DNA of 7,877 nt from Elusimicrobiota bacterium (GTDB lineage: Bacteria > Elusimicrobiota > Elusimicrobia > UBA1565 > UBA9628). A model generated the notes under the pieces. The model was given only the letters and a program-made list of their open reading frames with translations, did not search any database and was not told the DNA's origin. The DNA lies in contig JAGWRY010000305.1 of NCBI GenBank assembly GCA_028869495.1, forward strand, positions 1-7,877. Reading direction: 5' to 3'. Position numbers and translations under genes: made by a program. This document shows, piece after piece, positions 1 to 7,310 of this stretch. Position 1 is the first letter of the stretch; each line of letters opens with the position of its first letter.

Positions 1-78
1 GAAGGCGGCCTCGAGCGGGGACGGCGCGGCGGCCCGAGCGGGGGCGTACGCGGCGGCGGCGGGGAGCGCGGCGATCAC
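1..78 (-). CDS. Start of an unidentified, probably exported protein (partial, runs off the left edge)
   Basis: A minus-strand frame opens with GTG at 78-76 and stays open to the window edge, giving 26 residues that begin (M)IAALPAAAAYAPARAA and end PLEAAF. The codons are G/C-rich at third positions, as in the accepted neighbours, and the Ala-rich hydrophobic stretch ending near ARA resembles a short signal peptide. A positively charged N-region is missing, so the true start could lie elsewhere. The GTG is favoured because a consensus extended -10 lies exactly upstream and would start the transcript at about 79. The gap to the preceding lipoprotein stop is 28 bp. In tad loci a CpaB-type gene is often followed by a secretin gene, so a secretin would fit, but nothing visible here proves it. 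No function is assigned. Confidence 0.45.
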   Translation of the reverse strand, partial: MIAALPAAAAYAPARAAAPSPLEAAF

Positions 79-94
79 TCCCCGGATTATATCA
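79..94 (-). promoter_or_regulatory. Extended -10 promoter, TGATATAAT, before the left-edge gene
   Basis: On the minus strand, positions 94-86 read TGATATAAT, a perfect extended -10 element (TGnTATAAT), conspicuous in such GC-rich DNA. No good -35 exists at 16-18 nt, which extended -10 promoters do not need. Six bases separate the hexamer from A79, the expected start site, and the GTG codon begins at 78, so the mRNA would be leaderless or nearly so. The element lies in the 28-bp gap after the lipoprotein stop codon. The left-edge gene may therefore have its own promoter as well as read-through from the sprA operon. Confidence 0.5.
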
Positions 95-106
95 AGACGG
101 GCCGGG

Positions 107-922
107 TCAGGATTTCGTCGGGACGCGCGCGCCGGCGGCGTCGATCAGGCGGCTCATGCGCGTCGGCTCGACGGGCCCCGTCGCGCGGTCCGCGGGCGCG
201 CGGATCGCCAGCGTCAGCCCGTCCCGCGCGAGGACGGCGCGGCGCAGTTCGCCGGCCTGCGTCTCGGTCAGCCTCAGCTCGACGGTCGCCCAGTCGTCGT
301 CGCCGTCGGGCGGGGCGGCGCCCAGGACGGCGACGTCCTGCAGGAGGGTGCGCGCGGTCAGCCCGGAGCGGCCCGCGGGGCGCTCGTCCTCGCGGGTCGC
401 GACGACGTCGACGCGGTCGCCGGGCGCGAGCAGTTCCTGCTGGTCCGCGTAGACGAGGACGGCGACCCCGCGCGCGCCGCCGGCGAGCTCCGGCGGGGAC
501 GCCGGCGTCCCGGCGCGGACGAGGCGTCCGGCGGAGGCGACGCGGTCCAGGAACACGCGGTCCTCGCGGTCGACGGCGAGGGCCGCGTACTCGAGCTGTT
601 CGGGCGTCAGCGCGAGCTGGACCAGGCCGTCGTCGTCGGACCAGTCCGGCTCGAGGCGCAGGACCTCGGCGCGGGGCGCGAGGACGATCGAGCGCTCCGC
701 CGCGCTGCCGTCGTCGCGCGTCGCGCCGGCGAGGATCACGATCTCGACGGCGTCGCCGGGGCGCAGGAAGCGCGTCTGGCTCTTGTCGATCGAGAGGCTG
801 AAGGCGCGCTTGCCCGCGGGCGGCAGGAAGGCGGGGCCCGGCGCCGCCTTCGCGCCCGGCTTCGGGCGGCAGGAGGCGGCGAGAGCGGCGGCGAGCAGAA
901 GAGCGGGAAGGGTTCGTTTCAT
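107..922 (-). CDS. Lipoprotein with two tandem RcpC/CpaB-type domains
   Basis: The product has 271 residues. A lipoprotein signal is clear: Lys2-Arg3, a hydrophobic stretch, then LAASC with the lipidated Cys18, followed by a Pro/Ala/Gly linker to about residue 37. Two copies of one fold follow, about 38-128 and 151-243. Each has a short beta-strand, an RPGD/APGD turn (54-57 and 166-169) leading into V-E-I-V or V-D-V-V, a middle 'LAPRAEVL' or 'LLQDVAVL' strand, and an L-T-x-x-Q motif (105-109 and 218-222) before a final helix and strand. This is the pattern of the RcpC domain of Flp/tad pilus assembly protein CpaB. The usual CpaB N-terminal transmembrane helix and SAF domain are absent, and a lipid anchor replaces them. 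ATG at 922-920 is chosen because it gives the signal peptide; the frame stays open far upstream inside sprA, but only by chance. It starts 5 bp after the sprA stop with no Shine-Dalgarno, implying translational coupling. Family assignment is fairly firm; the role (envelope partner of SprA or of a secretin) is inferred. Confidence 0.8.
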   Translation of the reverse strand: MKRTLPALLLAAALAASCRPKPGAKAAPGPAFLPPAGKRAFSLSIDKSQTRFLRPGDAVEIVILAGATRDDGSAAERSIVLAPRAEVLRLEPDWSDDDGLVQLALTPEQLEYAALAVDREDRVFLDRVASAGRLVRAGTPASPPELAGGARGVAVLVYADQQELLAPGDRVDVVATREDERPAGRSGLTARTLLQDVAVLGAAPPDGDDDWATVELRLTETQAGELRRAVLARDGLTLAIRAPADRATGPVEPTRMSRLIDAAGARVPTKS

Positions 923-927
923 GGTCG

Positions 928-3900
928 TCAGAACTGGAAGGTCAGGGTCGTGCCGAGCGTGTAGGCGAGGTAGCTCTCCTCCGGCAGGTACAGCGACCAC
1001 AGGCGCTGGGCCGAGCCGTTCAGGGTCATGCGCAGGTTCTTCGCGAGCTCGTAGTCGGCGCTGGTGTTCAGCGACGCGAGACGCGAGTTGTCGATCGCGG
1101 ACACCGGCGAGTGGCGGTTCGCGAACGACAGCGTCGTCGTCCAGATGATGCGGTTCGTGAACAGGAGCGGCCGCGTCGAGCCGGGCAGGCGCAGGCCGGC
1201 CGGCAGGGACAGGTCCGCGCGGATCAGCACGCTCGGCGTGATCACCTGGACGTTCTGGCTCTGGATCCCGGTGCCGAGAGTCGTCACGTCCCACGTGTAG
1301 TCGACCTTCGGCGTGAAGCGGAACTTGCGCAGGTCGAAGGTCACCTGGGCGGTCGCGTCCTCGTGGTGCGTCTTCTGGGTGTTCGCGTCGACGACGAGGT
1401 CCTTGTTCGTCTCGTCGCGGAGATTGTAGCTGAGGGAGGTGTCGTACTTGCGCAGGATGAGGCTGCGCAGGTCGGTCCCGAACGAGTTCTGGACGTCGCG
1501 GGTCGCGCCGACGGTCTCGTTGGTGCGGATCGAGTACTTGAAGTCCATCTGCGCGTTGTTCATCCAGCGCTCGGCGTGGAGCAGGCGCTCGAGCTGGGAG
1601 ATGCTCGCGACGGCGTCCGGCAGGGTGCGCGAGATCGTCTTCGACGCGGTCCCGGTCGTCTCGGAGCGCTGGACGCTGAGCACGTAGTTGTTCGACAGGG
1701 ACAGCGTCCGCCAGGCGGCCAGGCGCCCGCCGATGTCGTAGCCCTCCAGCGGCGACCAGCGCTGGGTCGAGTTGTAGGTGTCGCGCAGGGTCAGGTTCGC
1801 GAGCTGGGCGGCCGGGTTCGACGGGCGCAGAGTCTGGCGCACGAAGAACATGTCGGACGTGTTCAGGCTCTTCTCGACGTTGTTCCAGACGTCGCCGTCC
1901 TGCAGCTGGTAGCCGGAGATGATGTTCAGCGAGTGGAACAGGCGCGTGCGCGGGAATATCTCCGCGATCGCGATCGGCACGCTCACCGAGCCGTTGGCCG
2001 AGCGGGTGACGGTCTTGATGTCGCCGGGCCGGAACGCGTACGTCGAGGAGTTCACGACGAACGTCGAAGACGACATCACGTTGTTCTCCAGGTCGTCCAT
2101 CTGGTAGGTGATCTGCGGATTCAGCCACGGGCGCAGGCGGAAGTTCGACGCGAAGCCCATCGTCTGGTGGAAGAGCTTCGGGTACGCCGAGTCCACCGGC
2201 GCGCCGCTCGTGTAGTCGGTGCGCCTCTCGACGCCGCGGGTCACCGTGTAGTTCGGGTTGAACGACGAGCCGGCCCACGGCGTGAAGGTCAGGCGGCCGC
2301 CGTAGGTCTCGTCGCGCTCGCTCGAGTCGTAGTCGCCGACCTCCTGGCGCGCGAAGTCGGACTTGAAGCGCACGTCGTAGTAGGTGCGCGACGCGTTCGC
2401 GTCGATCGTGCGCGGCAGGAAGCGGCTGCGCGACGGCACCCCGTACTGCAGGGTCCCGGTGTAGGTCTGCTTGTCGTCCTCGCGCGTCAGCAGGTCGTAG
2501 TCGATCAGGTTGCGGTTGTAGGCGAGGTTGAGCCGCGGCCACTGGCCGTACGCGATGTTCGCCTGCGCCGCCCCGGTCCACGTTGTGACCTTGCCCTGCT
2601 GGAGCAGGTTGACGAGGTTCGACAGGTCGCCGGTGTTGATCGTGCTCGGCGTGTCGGTGACCAGGCGCGTGACGTTCATCGTGACCGGCATCCAGCTCAC
2701 GCGCGTCAGGTTCAGGTACGCGCTGTCGCTGCGGTTGTCCTGGTTCGACACGACCGAGGTCGGCGTCTGGAAGTTGCGGTCCAGCGAGCGGTCCTTGAAG
2801 CCGAACGTTCCCCAGCCGAGGTATTGGAAGTCGGCCTGCAGGTCGTGCGCCTGGCCGACGCGCTGGACCGGCTGGGACAGGTAGATCTCGTCGAGGTAGA
2901 CGGTGCCGGAGGACTCCGCGAGGCTCGGATGCGCGGGGCTGGTGGACGCGTAGAGGCCGGCGACCAGCTCGCCGACCTGCTGGAGCGACGGGGCGCCGCT
3001 CGAGACGACGACGGTCCCGGGCGTGCCCGAGGTCCAGCCGTTCATCACGCCGTTGCCGGGATCGGTCTGGTTGACGGTGATCTTCTTCCAGCCGGCGAAG
3101 GTGAGCGGCACCTGGACCTCCCAGTAGTTCTGGTCGGTGCCCGCGCGCAGGAAGAAGGTCTGGTCTCCGGTGCAGTCGCTCGAACCCCCGCAAGACTGGT
3201 TCGGCGCGTTGCCGTAGAGCAGGAAGTTCAGCTGGCGGTGCTGGCTGACGTCGATCGCGGTCGGGAAGAGGCGCCGCGTGTAGACCGTCGCTCCCGGCGT
3301 CAGGCCCGAATAGGCCAGCTCCAGGGACTGCTCGGAGATGTTCTGCGTGTTGTTCTGCTTCTGCAGGTTCGACAGGCTGCCGTACAGGTCGTTGAAGACG
3401 GAGGTCGCGTCGCCGCCGGCGTTGTAGATCGGGATGTAGTTCGGGTTGCTGGAGTTGTTGATCGGCAGGACGGTCAGCGCCTCCTGGGCGAGGGCCGGCG
3501 CGCCGGTCGCCGGGTCGCCGGGCTGGCCGCGCTGCCAGGTGTTGCCGATGACGGCGATCTTCGCGATGCGCAGCTTGCCCGTCGTCAGACCCCCGGCGCC
3601 CTTCTTGATCGACAGGCGGATCTGCTTGATCGAGGTCCAATTGCTGGCGGTCTGCGAGGAGATGTTCAGCGGGATCTGGAGCACGTGCCACTGCGAGTCG
3701 GTCAGGTGGATCACGCCGCCCGTCAGCGGCGAGGCGTTCGACGGGACCGTCAGGTCCGAGAAGTCGCCGTTGTTCGTGTTGTTGGGATCGGAGATGTAGC
3801 CGAAGTCCCCGCCGGTGAAGTCCGCGGGGTCGAGGTGACCGTTCCGGTTCAGGTCGTTGGTGTCGATGCGGCCGTTGCCGGCGCCGAAGCGCGCGGCGCA

Positions 3901-6534
3901 GGGGTTTCCGCCGTACGCGTAGCACCATCCGATGTCCTCGCCGGGGTCGAGCAGGCCGTTGGCGTTGGCGTCCTCGGTCTTGAGCTGGCCGGAGCCGTCG
4001 GCGTCCTCGTTGATGCCGCCGAGGTGGACGTCCACCTCGTTGCCGTCGTTGGCGCCGCCGTCGCCGGCCAGCACGATCTGCAGGACCGAGTCCTGGGAGA
4101 GGTCGACGCCCGACAGCGACACCGGGTAGACGATCGACTCCTCGTTCGTGGAGGAGAAGTCGTAGGAGAGGTCCAGGACCTTCTGCGTGTCGTTCGAGTT
4201 GGCCTGAGCGTTCGGATAGATCTGCAGGACCGGCACGTCCTCCGAGGCCCAGGAGAGCCGGTTCGGGTCGGACGGGATCGCGCTGGGGTTCGACGCGATG
4301 TCCCAGTCCGAGGCCAGCGTCGAGACGTCCGTCTCCTGACTGACGCCCTCCATGTTGTCGATCAGCGCGAAGTTGTTGAGGTTCAGGTCCTGGCGGCTCT
4401 GCGCGAACTCGCCCTTCAGGGTCATCGTCAGCTTGCGGCCGATGTGGATGGTGTTGCCGTGCGCGTCGAACTCGTAGGTGAGCAGGCTCTTCGCGAGCTC
4501 CGACACGTCGGGGACGACCGGCGACTTGGTCCCGGCGTCGTAGAGGACGGTCGAGCCCAGGCCGTAGGTCTTGTTGAAGTCGTAGGACACGCGGCCGCCG
4601 AGCAGGGTGTCGTTCGTCGCTCCCGCGAAGGGCGCGACCTCGTAGGTGATGTCGATCTCGGAGGTCGGCAGGATGCGGTCCGGGTTGAAGAAGGTGATGA
4701 AGCCGGCGTCGTAGTCGATGAAGTAGTCGACGTTGCGGCTGAGCTTGACGCCGTCGAGGACCACGAGCTCCGACTGCGCGACCAGGTTCGGCTCCAGGAA
4801 GAAGGTCTTGAAGCGGTAGTTGTACTCGACGTGGAACACGCGCTTCTGGATCGGCGTCTGGCCGTAGAGGTCGGGGTCGGGGACCGTCGGCGAGTCGTTG
4901 CCGACCGAGAACGGCTGCTGGAGCTGGAAGATGCCGTTCGCGAAGTCGACGTTGATCGACGTCGGATAGGTCTGGACCGGGTCCAGTCCTGAGCCGACCT
5001 CCTTGCGCGAGGTCGGGTCCAGCACCTGCAGGATGAAGTTGCCGCGCCCGTTGTCCTGGATGATCGAGGTCTGGCCGATCGAGTAGAACGTCTTCAGCTC
5101 CCGGTCCCAGCCCGACTCGGTCGCGGAGGAGTAGATCGGCACGTCGTAGGGCGTCTTGATCATCTTGAAGAGGCCGGTGCCGCCGGTCGCCTCGGTCATG
5201 CTCGACACGCGGGTCGCGGCCTCGACGCCGTTCGCGTCGACGAAGTCGACCGCGGCGACGTACTGCGGCTGGAGCGCGTTGCGGAACTGGATGTAGCCCT
5301 TCGCGTAGTTGACCGTGAAGTCCTGCCCGGCGACGAGGGTCAGGAACTTCCCGGTGAACGTCGACGAGCTCTGGTTGACGCAGCCGTTGTTGCAGGAGAG
5401 GTCGTCGACGGTCAGCGTCTGCAGGTTCACGTTGTTGGCCTGCGTCGCGTCCTGCTGGGCCAGGACCACGCGCACGGAGCCGGCTTTGATCGGCAGGACC
5501 GTCGCGCTGCCGAACGTGATGTCGTAGTACTGACGGCGCAGATAGGCGGAGTCCGGGATGTCGGTCTGCACGAACTGGCTGTTGCCGAAGAACTGCTTCG
5601 ACTTCGTCGTGCCCTTCGTGCGGCTGGCGATCACCGTCGCCTTGAAGCCCTTGTACTTGACGTCGGCGCGGATGCCGAACAGCTGCTTGTTGTACGAGAC
5701 GAACTCGGTCGCCGGGAGGGACAGGTCGATGTCGCCGAACGAGACGTTCTGGACGACCTCGTCCGGGTCGCCGGCGTAGACGACCGAGATGTCCTGCTGG
5801 TTCGTCTTCGTGTCGTCGTAGTCGACGTTGACCGTGATCTTCGGGCCGACCTTGCCCTGCATGCGCAGCTGCAGCTGCTGGTTGATCTCGACCAGGTTCG
5901 TCGTCTTCGGACGCCCGGTCGTCGTCTGGTCGCGCGTGTAGCGCTTCTCGTTGAAGTCGAAGCCGATCACCTTGCGGCCGGTGACCGACAGGCTGGTGCC
6001 GTAGGTCGGGAGCTCGACCTCGGGCGGCGGAGGCTTGGGCGCCTCGGTCGAGACCGCGACCTCGGGGACCGGCGCCGTCCAGCCGGGGCCGACCGCGGCC
6101 TGCTCCTCGCCGGGATGCTCGCCGCGCTCGACGGCCGCGCGCACGCGCTGGTAGCGCTCGAGCGAGTAGCCGGCCGGCGGGGCGCTCTCGCCCGGGGCGG
6201 CGGCGGTCGACTCGTAGGTCTCGAGGATGCCGGCCCCCGCGGGGCGCGGAAGGAGCTGGAAGGTCGGCCGGCCGGCGGCGGCGGGCAGGAGCGGGGCGAT
6301 CAAGATCGGCACGGAGGGCGCGGGCGCCGTCGAAGAAGCCGGAGCGGCGGCCGCCGGCGCCGGGGCGCTCGCCGCGGCGGGGGCGGCGGTCGAGGCCGAC
6401 GGAGGCGGCGCGAAGTCGGGGTCGTAGGGCGCCGAAAATTGGGCGCGCGCCGGAACGGCCGCGCTCGCGAGAAGGGCGAGCGCGGCCGCGCCGACCAGAA
6501 GCCGGGGGTGCCGCGGATGAAAAAAGTCGCTCAA
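928..6534 (-). CDS. sprA: SprA-like outer-membrane translocon protein (type IX secretion)
   Basis: SprA is the giant outer-membrane beta-barrel through which T9SS cargo is exported. This copy has 1868 residues, shorter than the roughly 2,400 of flavobacterial SprA. Order of parts: signal peptide 1-31 (Arg8/Arg11, Ala/Leu core, ARA|Q cleavage); Ala/Pro-rich linker about 40-76; first SprA-type block from about 178 (YGTSLSVTGRKVIGFDF) with the family motif FGDIDLSLP at 266-274; strand motif at 405-419; second block at 570-625 with NVDYFIDYDAGFITFFNP (601-618); IDNMEG at 725-730, matching the SprA I-D-x-x-E-G site; a jelly-roll domain about 770-1000 interrupted by EF-hand-like loops (844-906); a second jelly-roll about 1068-1220; then beta-strand-rich sequence to the C-terminal Phe, a usual outer-membrane barrel ending. 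TTG at 6534 is the only start codon between the upstream in-frame stop (6628-6630) and the signal peptide, and it has no Shine-Dalgarno. The only six cysteines form three close pairs (381/385, 871/879, 1115/1121). Family assignment is strong; T9SS function here is inferred, since no other T9SS gene is visible. Confidence 0.85.
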   Translation of the reverse strand: MSDFFHPRHPRLLVGAAALALLASAAVPARAQFSAPYDPDFAPPPSASTAAPAAASAPAPAAAAPASSTAPAPSVPILIAPLLPAAAGRPTFQLLPRPAGAGILETYESTAAAPGESAPPAGYSLERYQRVRAAVERGEHPGEEQAAVGPGWTAPVPEVAVSTEAPKPPPPEVELPTYGTSLSVTGRKVIGFDFNEKRYTRDQTTTGRPKTTNLVEINQQLQLRMQGKVGPKITVNVDYDDTKTNQQDISVVYAGDPDEVVQNVSFGDIDLSLPATEFVSYNKQLFGIRADVKYKGFKATVIASRTKGTTKSKQFFGNSQFVQTDIPDSAYLRRQYYDITFGSATVLPIKAGSVRVVLAQQDATQANNVNLQTLTVDDLSCNNGCVNQSSSTFTGKFLTLVAGQDFTVNYAKGYIQFRNALQPQYVAAVDFVDANGVEAATRVSSMTEATGGTGLFKMIKTPYDVPIYSSATESGWDRELKTFYSIGQTSIIQDNGRGNFILQVLDPTSRKEVGSGLDPVQTYPTSINVDFANGIFQLQQPFSVGNDSPTVPDPDLYGQTPIQKRVFHVEYNYRFKTFFLEPNLVAQSELVVLDGVKLSRNVDYFIDYDAGFITFFNPDRILPTSEIDITYEVAPFAGATNDTLLGGRVSYDFNKTYGLGSTVLYDAGTKSPVVPDVSELAKSLLTYEFDAHGNTIHIGRKLTMTLKGEFAQSRQDLNLNNFALIDNMEGVSQETDVSTLASDWDIASNPSAIPSDPNRLSWASEDVPVLQIYPNAQANSNDTQKVLDLSYDFSSTNEESIVYPVSLSGVDLSQDSVLQIVLAGDGGANDGNEVDVHLGGINEDADGSGQLKTEDANANGLLDPGEDIGWCYAYGGNPCAARFGAGNGRIDTNDLNRNGHLDPADFTGGDFGYISDPNNTNNGDFSDLTVPSNASPLTGGVIHLTDSQWHVLQIPLNISSQTASNWTSIKQIRLSIKKGAGGLTTGKLRIAKIAVIGNTWQRGQPGDPATGAPALAQEALTVLPINNSSNPNYIPIYNAGGDATSVFNDLYGSLSNLQKQNNTQNISEQSLELAYSGLTPGATVYTRRLFPTAIDVSQHRQLNFLLYGNAPNQSCGGSSDCTGDQTFFLRAGTDQNYWEVQVPLTFAGWKKITVNQTDPGNGVMNGWTSGTPGTVVVSSGAPSLQQVGELVAGLYASTSPAHPSLAESSGTVYLDEIYLSQPVQRVGQAHDLQADFQYLGWGTFGFKDRSLDRNFQTPTSVVSNQDNRSDSAYLNLTRVSWMPVTMNVTRLVTDTPSTINTGDLSNLVNLLQQGKVTTWTGAAQANIAYGQWPRLNLAYNRNLIDYDLLTREDDKQTYTGTLQYGVPSRSRFLPRTIDANASRTYYDVRFKSDFARQEVGDYDSSERDETYGGRLTFTPWAGSSFNPNYTVTRGVERRTDYTSGAPVDSAYPKLFHQTMGFASNFRLRPWLNPQITYQMDDLENNVMSSSTFVVNSSTYAFRPGDIKTVTRSANGSVSVPIAIAEIFPRTRLFHSLNIISGYQLQDGDVWNNVEKSLNTSDMFFVRQTLRPSNPAAQLANLTLRDTYNSTQRWSPLEGYDIGGRLAAWRTLSLSNNYVLSVQRSETTGTASKTISRTLPDAVASISQLERLLHAERWMNNAQMDFKYSIRTNETVGATRDVQNSFGTDLRSLILRKYDTSLSYNLRDETNKDLVVDANTQKTHHEDATAQVTFDLRKFRFTPKVDYTWDVTTLGTGIQSQNVQVITPSVLIRADLSLPAGLRLPGSTRPLLFTNRIIWTTTLSFANRHSPVSAIDNSRLASLNTSADYELAKNLRMTLNGSAQRLWSLYLPEESYLAYTLGTTLTFQF

Positions 6535-6586
6535 CGGTCGTCGGACCCGGACGCGGCCGGGACGGCGCGCAAGGTCGGCGTTCCTT
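6531..6586 (-). promoter_or_regulatory. Possible leader mini-ORF with ribosome site, overlapping the sprA start
   Basis: In the sprA leader, AAGGAA at 6586-6581 is a good Shine-Dalgarno sequence, but no start codon in the sprA frame follows it at normal distance. Eight bases downstream is a TTG (6572-6570) in another frame that opens a 13-codon reading frame, LRAVPAASGSDDR. Its TGA stop (6533-6531) overlaps the sprA TTG as TTGA. The layout would let ribosomes load at the Shine-Dalgarno, finish the short peptide and restart on sprA, which has no ribosome site of its own. The AAGGAA could be chance, and the mini-ORF is too short for codon statistics to help. Confidence 0.25.
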
Positions 6587-6603
6587 AATACGCGCGCGTG
6601 AGA

Positions 6604-6639
6604 CGGGGGGAGTATAGCCGGAGGGTGTTACGAAGTCAA
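6604..6639 (-). promoter_or_regulatory. Sigma-70-type promoter of the sprA-lipoprotein operon
   Basis: On the minus strand, a -35 TTGACT (6639-6634) and a -10 TATACT (6616-6611) are separated by exactly 17 bases (6633-6617); each hexamer has 5 of 6 consensus bases. The predicted start is near 6604, leaving a 70-nt leader before the TTG start. The -35 box contains the TGA stop of the upstream DUF1232 gene (6638-6636), so the promoter is packed against the end of that coding region. No operator-like repeat was seen around it. Confidence 0.65.
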
Positions 6640-7310
6640 GGCGAGCCCGCGGAGGGCTTTCCCGGAGCCGCGCGCGCGCCGAAGAGCTTCGGGTAGCGCG
6701 TGCGGAAGTACAGCGCGGCGATGCCGAGGATGATGAAGTCGTCGACGTAGCCGAAGAGCGGGATCGCGTCGGGGATCAGGTCGAACGGGGCGATCAGGTA
6801 GAAGAGGGCCCCGAAGGCGACGAGCTTGTCCAGGGTCGGCACGGCCTCGGAACGCAGGACCAGGGCGAGGTCGTCGAGGCGCCGCTTCCACTCGGCGCTC
6901 ATCTTCCGGAAGCGCTCGAGCATGCGCTGCGAGGACCTCACCTGCGCCTGGCGGTTCTCGTCGGCGCCGATGCGCGCCAGGCCCATCACGACGGTCCCGC
7001 TCTTGGCGTCGGGCTGCTCGAGCGCCTCCGGGGTGATGCCGACCGAGAGCAGGGTCTTCTGGAACGGGTCGCCGCCGGAGCGCGCGAACGCGGCCGCGGC
7101 GTCCGGGTCCTCCGGGTGCACGAGGCCGTCGGCGACGAGGCGCCGGACGAGGGGCTCGGCCGCGCGGCGGTAGAGCTCGGGCAGCTTCGCGTCCGAGGGC
7201 TTGCCGCGCCAGCGGCGCAGGGTCATCCCGGAGATTCCCAGCTCGCGTGCGGCCTTCTCGGGCGACAGCTTCGCCTGGTCCAGCAGGCGGGTCAGCTGAC
7301 GGTACCGCAT
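6636..7310 (-). CDS. Helix-turn-helix plus DUF1232 (YkvA-like) membrane protein
   Basis: The product has 224 residues from ATG at 7310-7308. Residues 16-36 (LSPEKAARELGISGMTLRRW plus RGKP) form a helix-turn-helix of the kind that reads DNA or tethers to it. A helical, charged middle section follows, with a probable coiled or amphipathic stretch about 115-155. Residues about 155-205 carry the DUF1232/YkvA signature: a hydrophobic segment, then YLIAPFDLIPDAIPLFGYVDD, with DLIPD at 177-181, and a second hydrophobic helix (FIILGIAALYF). Typical YkvA proteins are about 100-140 residues, so the N-terminal half is extra. A TTG two codons upstream (7316) is an alternative start; the ATG is preferred because the promoter starts transcription on it. 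DUF1232 has no settled biochemical role. A membrane-anchored regulator is an inference from the domain pair. The gene is probably monocistronic or leads weakly into sprA. Confidence 0.82.
   Translation of the reverse strand: MRYRQLTRLLDQAKLSPEKAARELGISGMTLRRWRGKPSDAKLPELYRRAAEPLVRRLVADGLVHPEDPDAAAAFARSGGDPFQKTLLSVGITPEALEQPDAKSGTVVMGLARIGADENRQAQVRSSQRMLERFRKMSAEWKRRLDDLALVLRSEAVPTLDKLVAFGALFYLIAPFDLIPDAIPLFGYVDDFIILGIAALYFRTRYPKLFGARAAPGKPSAGSP

Noticed and set aside
923..3928. Minus-strand open frame continuing upstream of the lipoprotein ATG for about 1000 codons
   Set aside because: It lies wholly inside sprA in another frame and reads as Arg/Pro/Gln-rich low-complexity sequence, the usual shadow of a GC-rich gene. 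Only the part from the ATG at 922 has a signal peptide and domain motifs.
1111..4992. A 1293-codon plus-strand frame antisense to sprA
   Set aside because: It is Val/Arg/Asp-rich with no recognisable domain, and is explained by the lack of antisense stops in high-GC codon usage. The sense frame carries clear SprA motifs throughout.
6115..6588. Plus-strand frame opposite the sprA signal-peptide region
   Set aside because: It is a Gly/Arg-rich shadow of the Ala/Pro-rich linker in sprA, without a start context or domain.
6591..6598. Alternating CG run (CGCGCGCG) in the sprA leader
   Set aside because: Four CG steps are unremarkable at this GC content, and no function can be tied to it.
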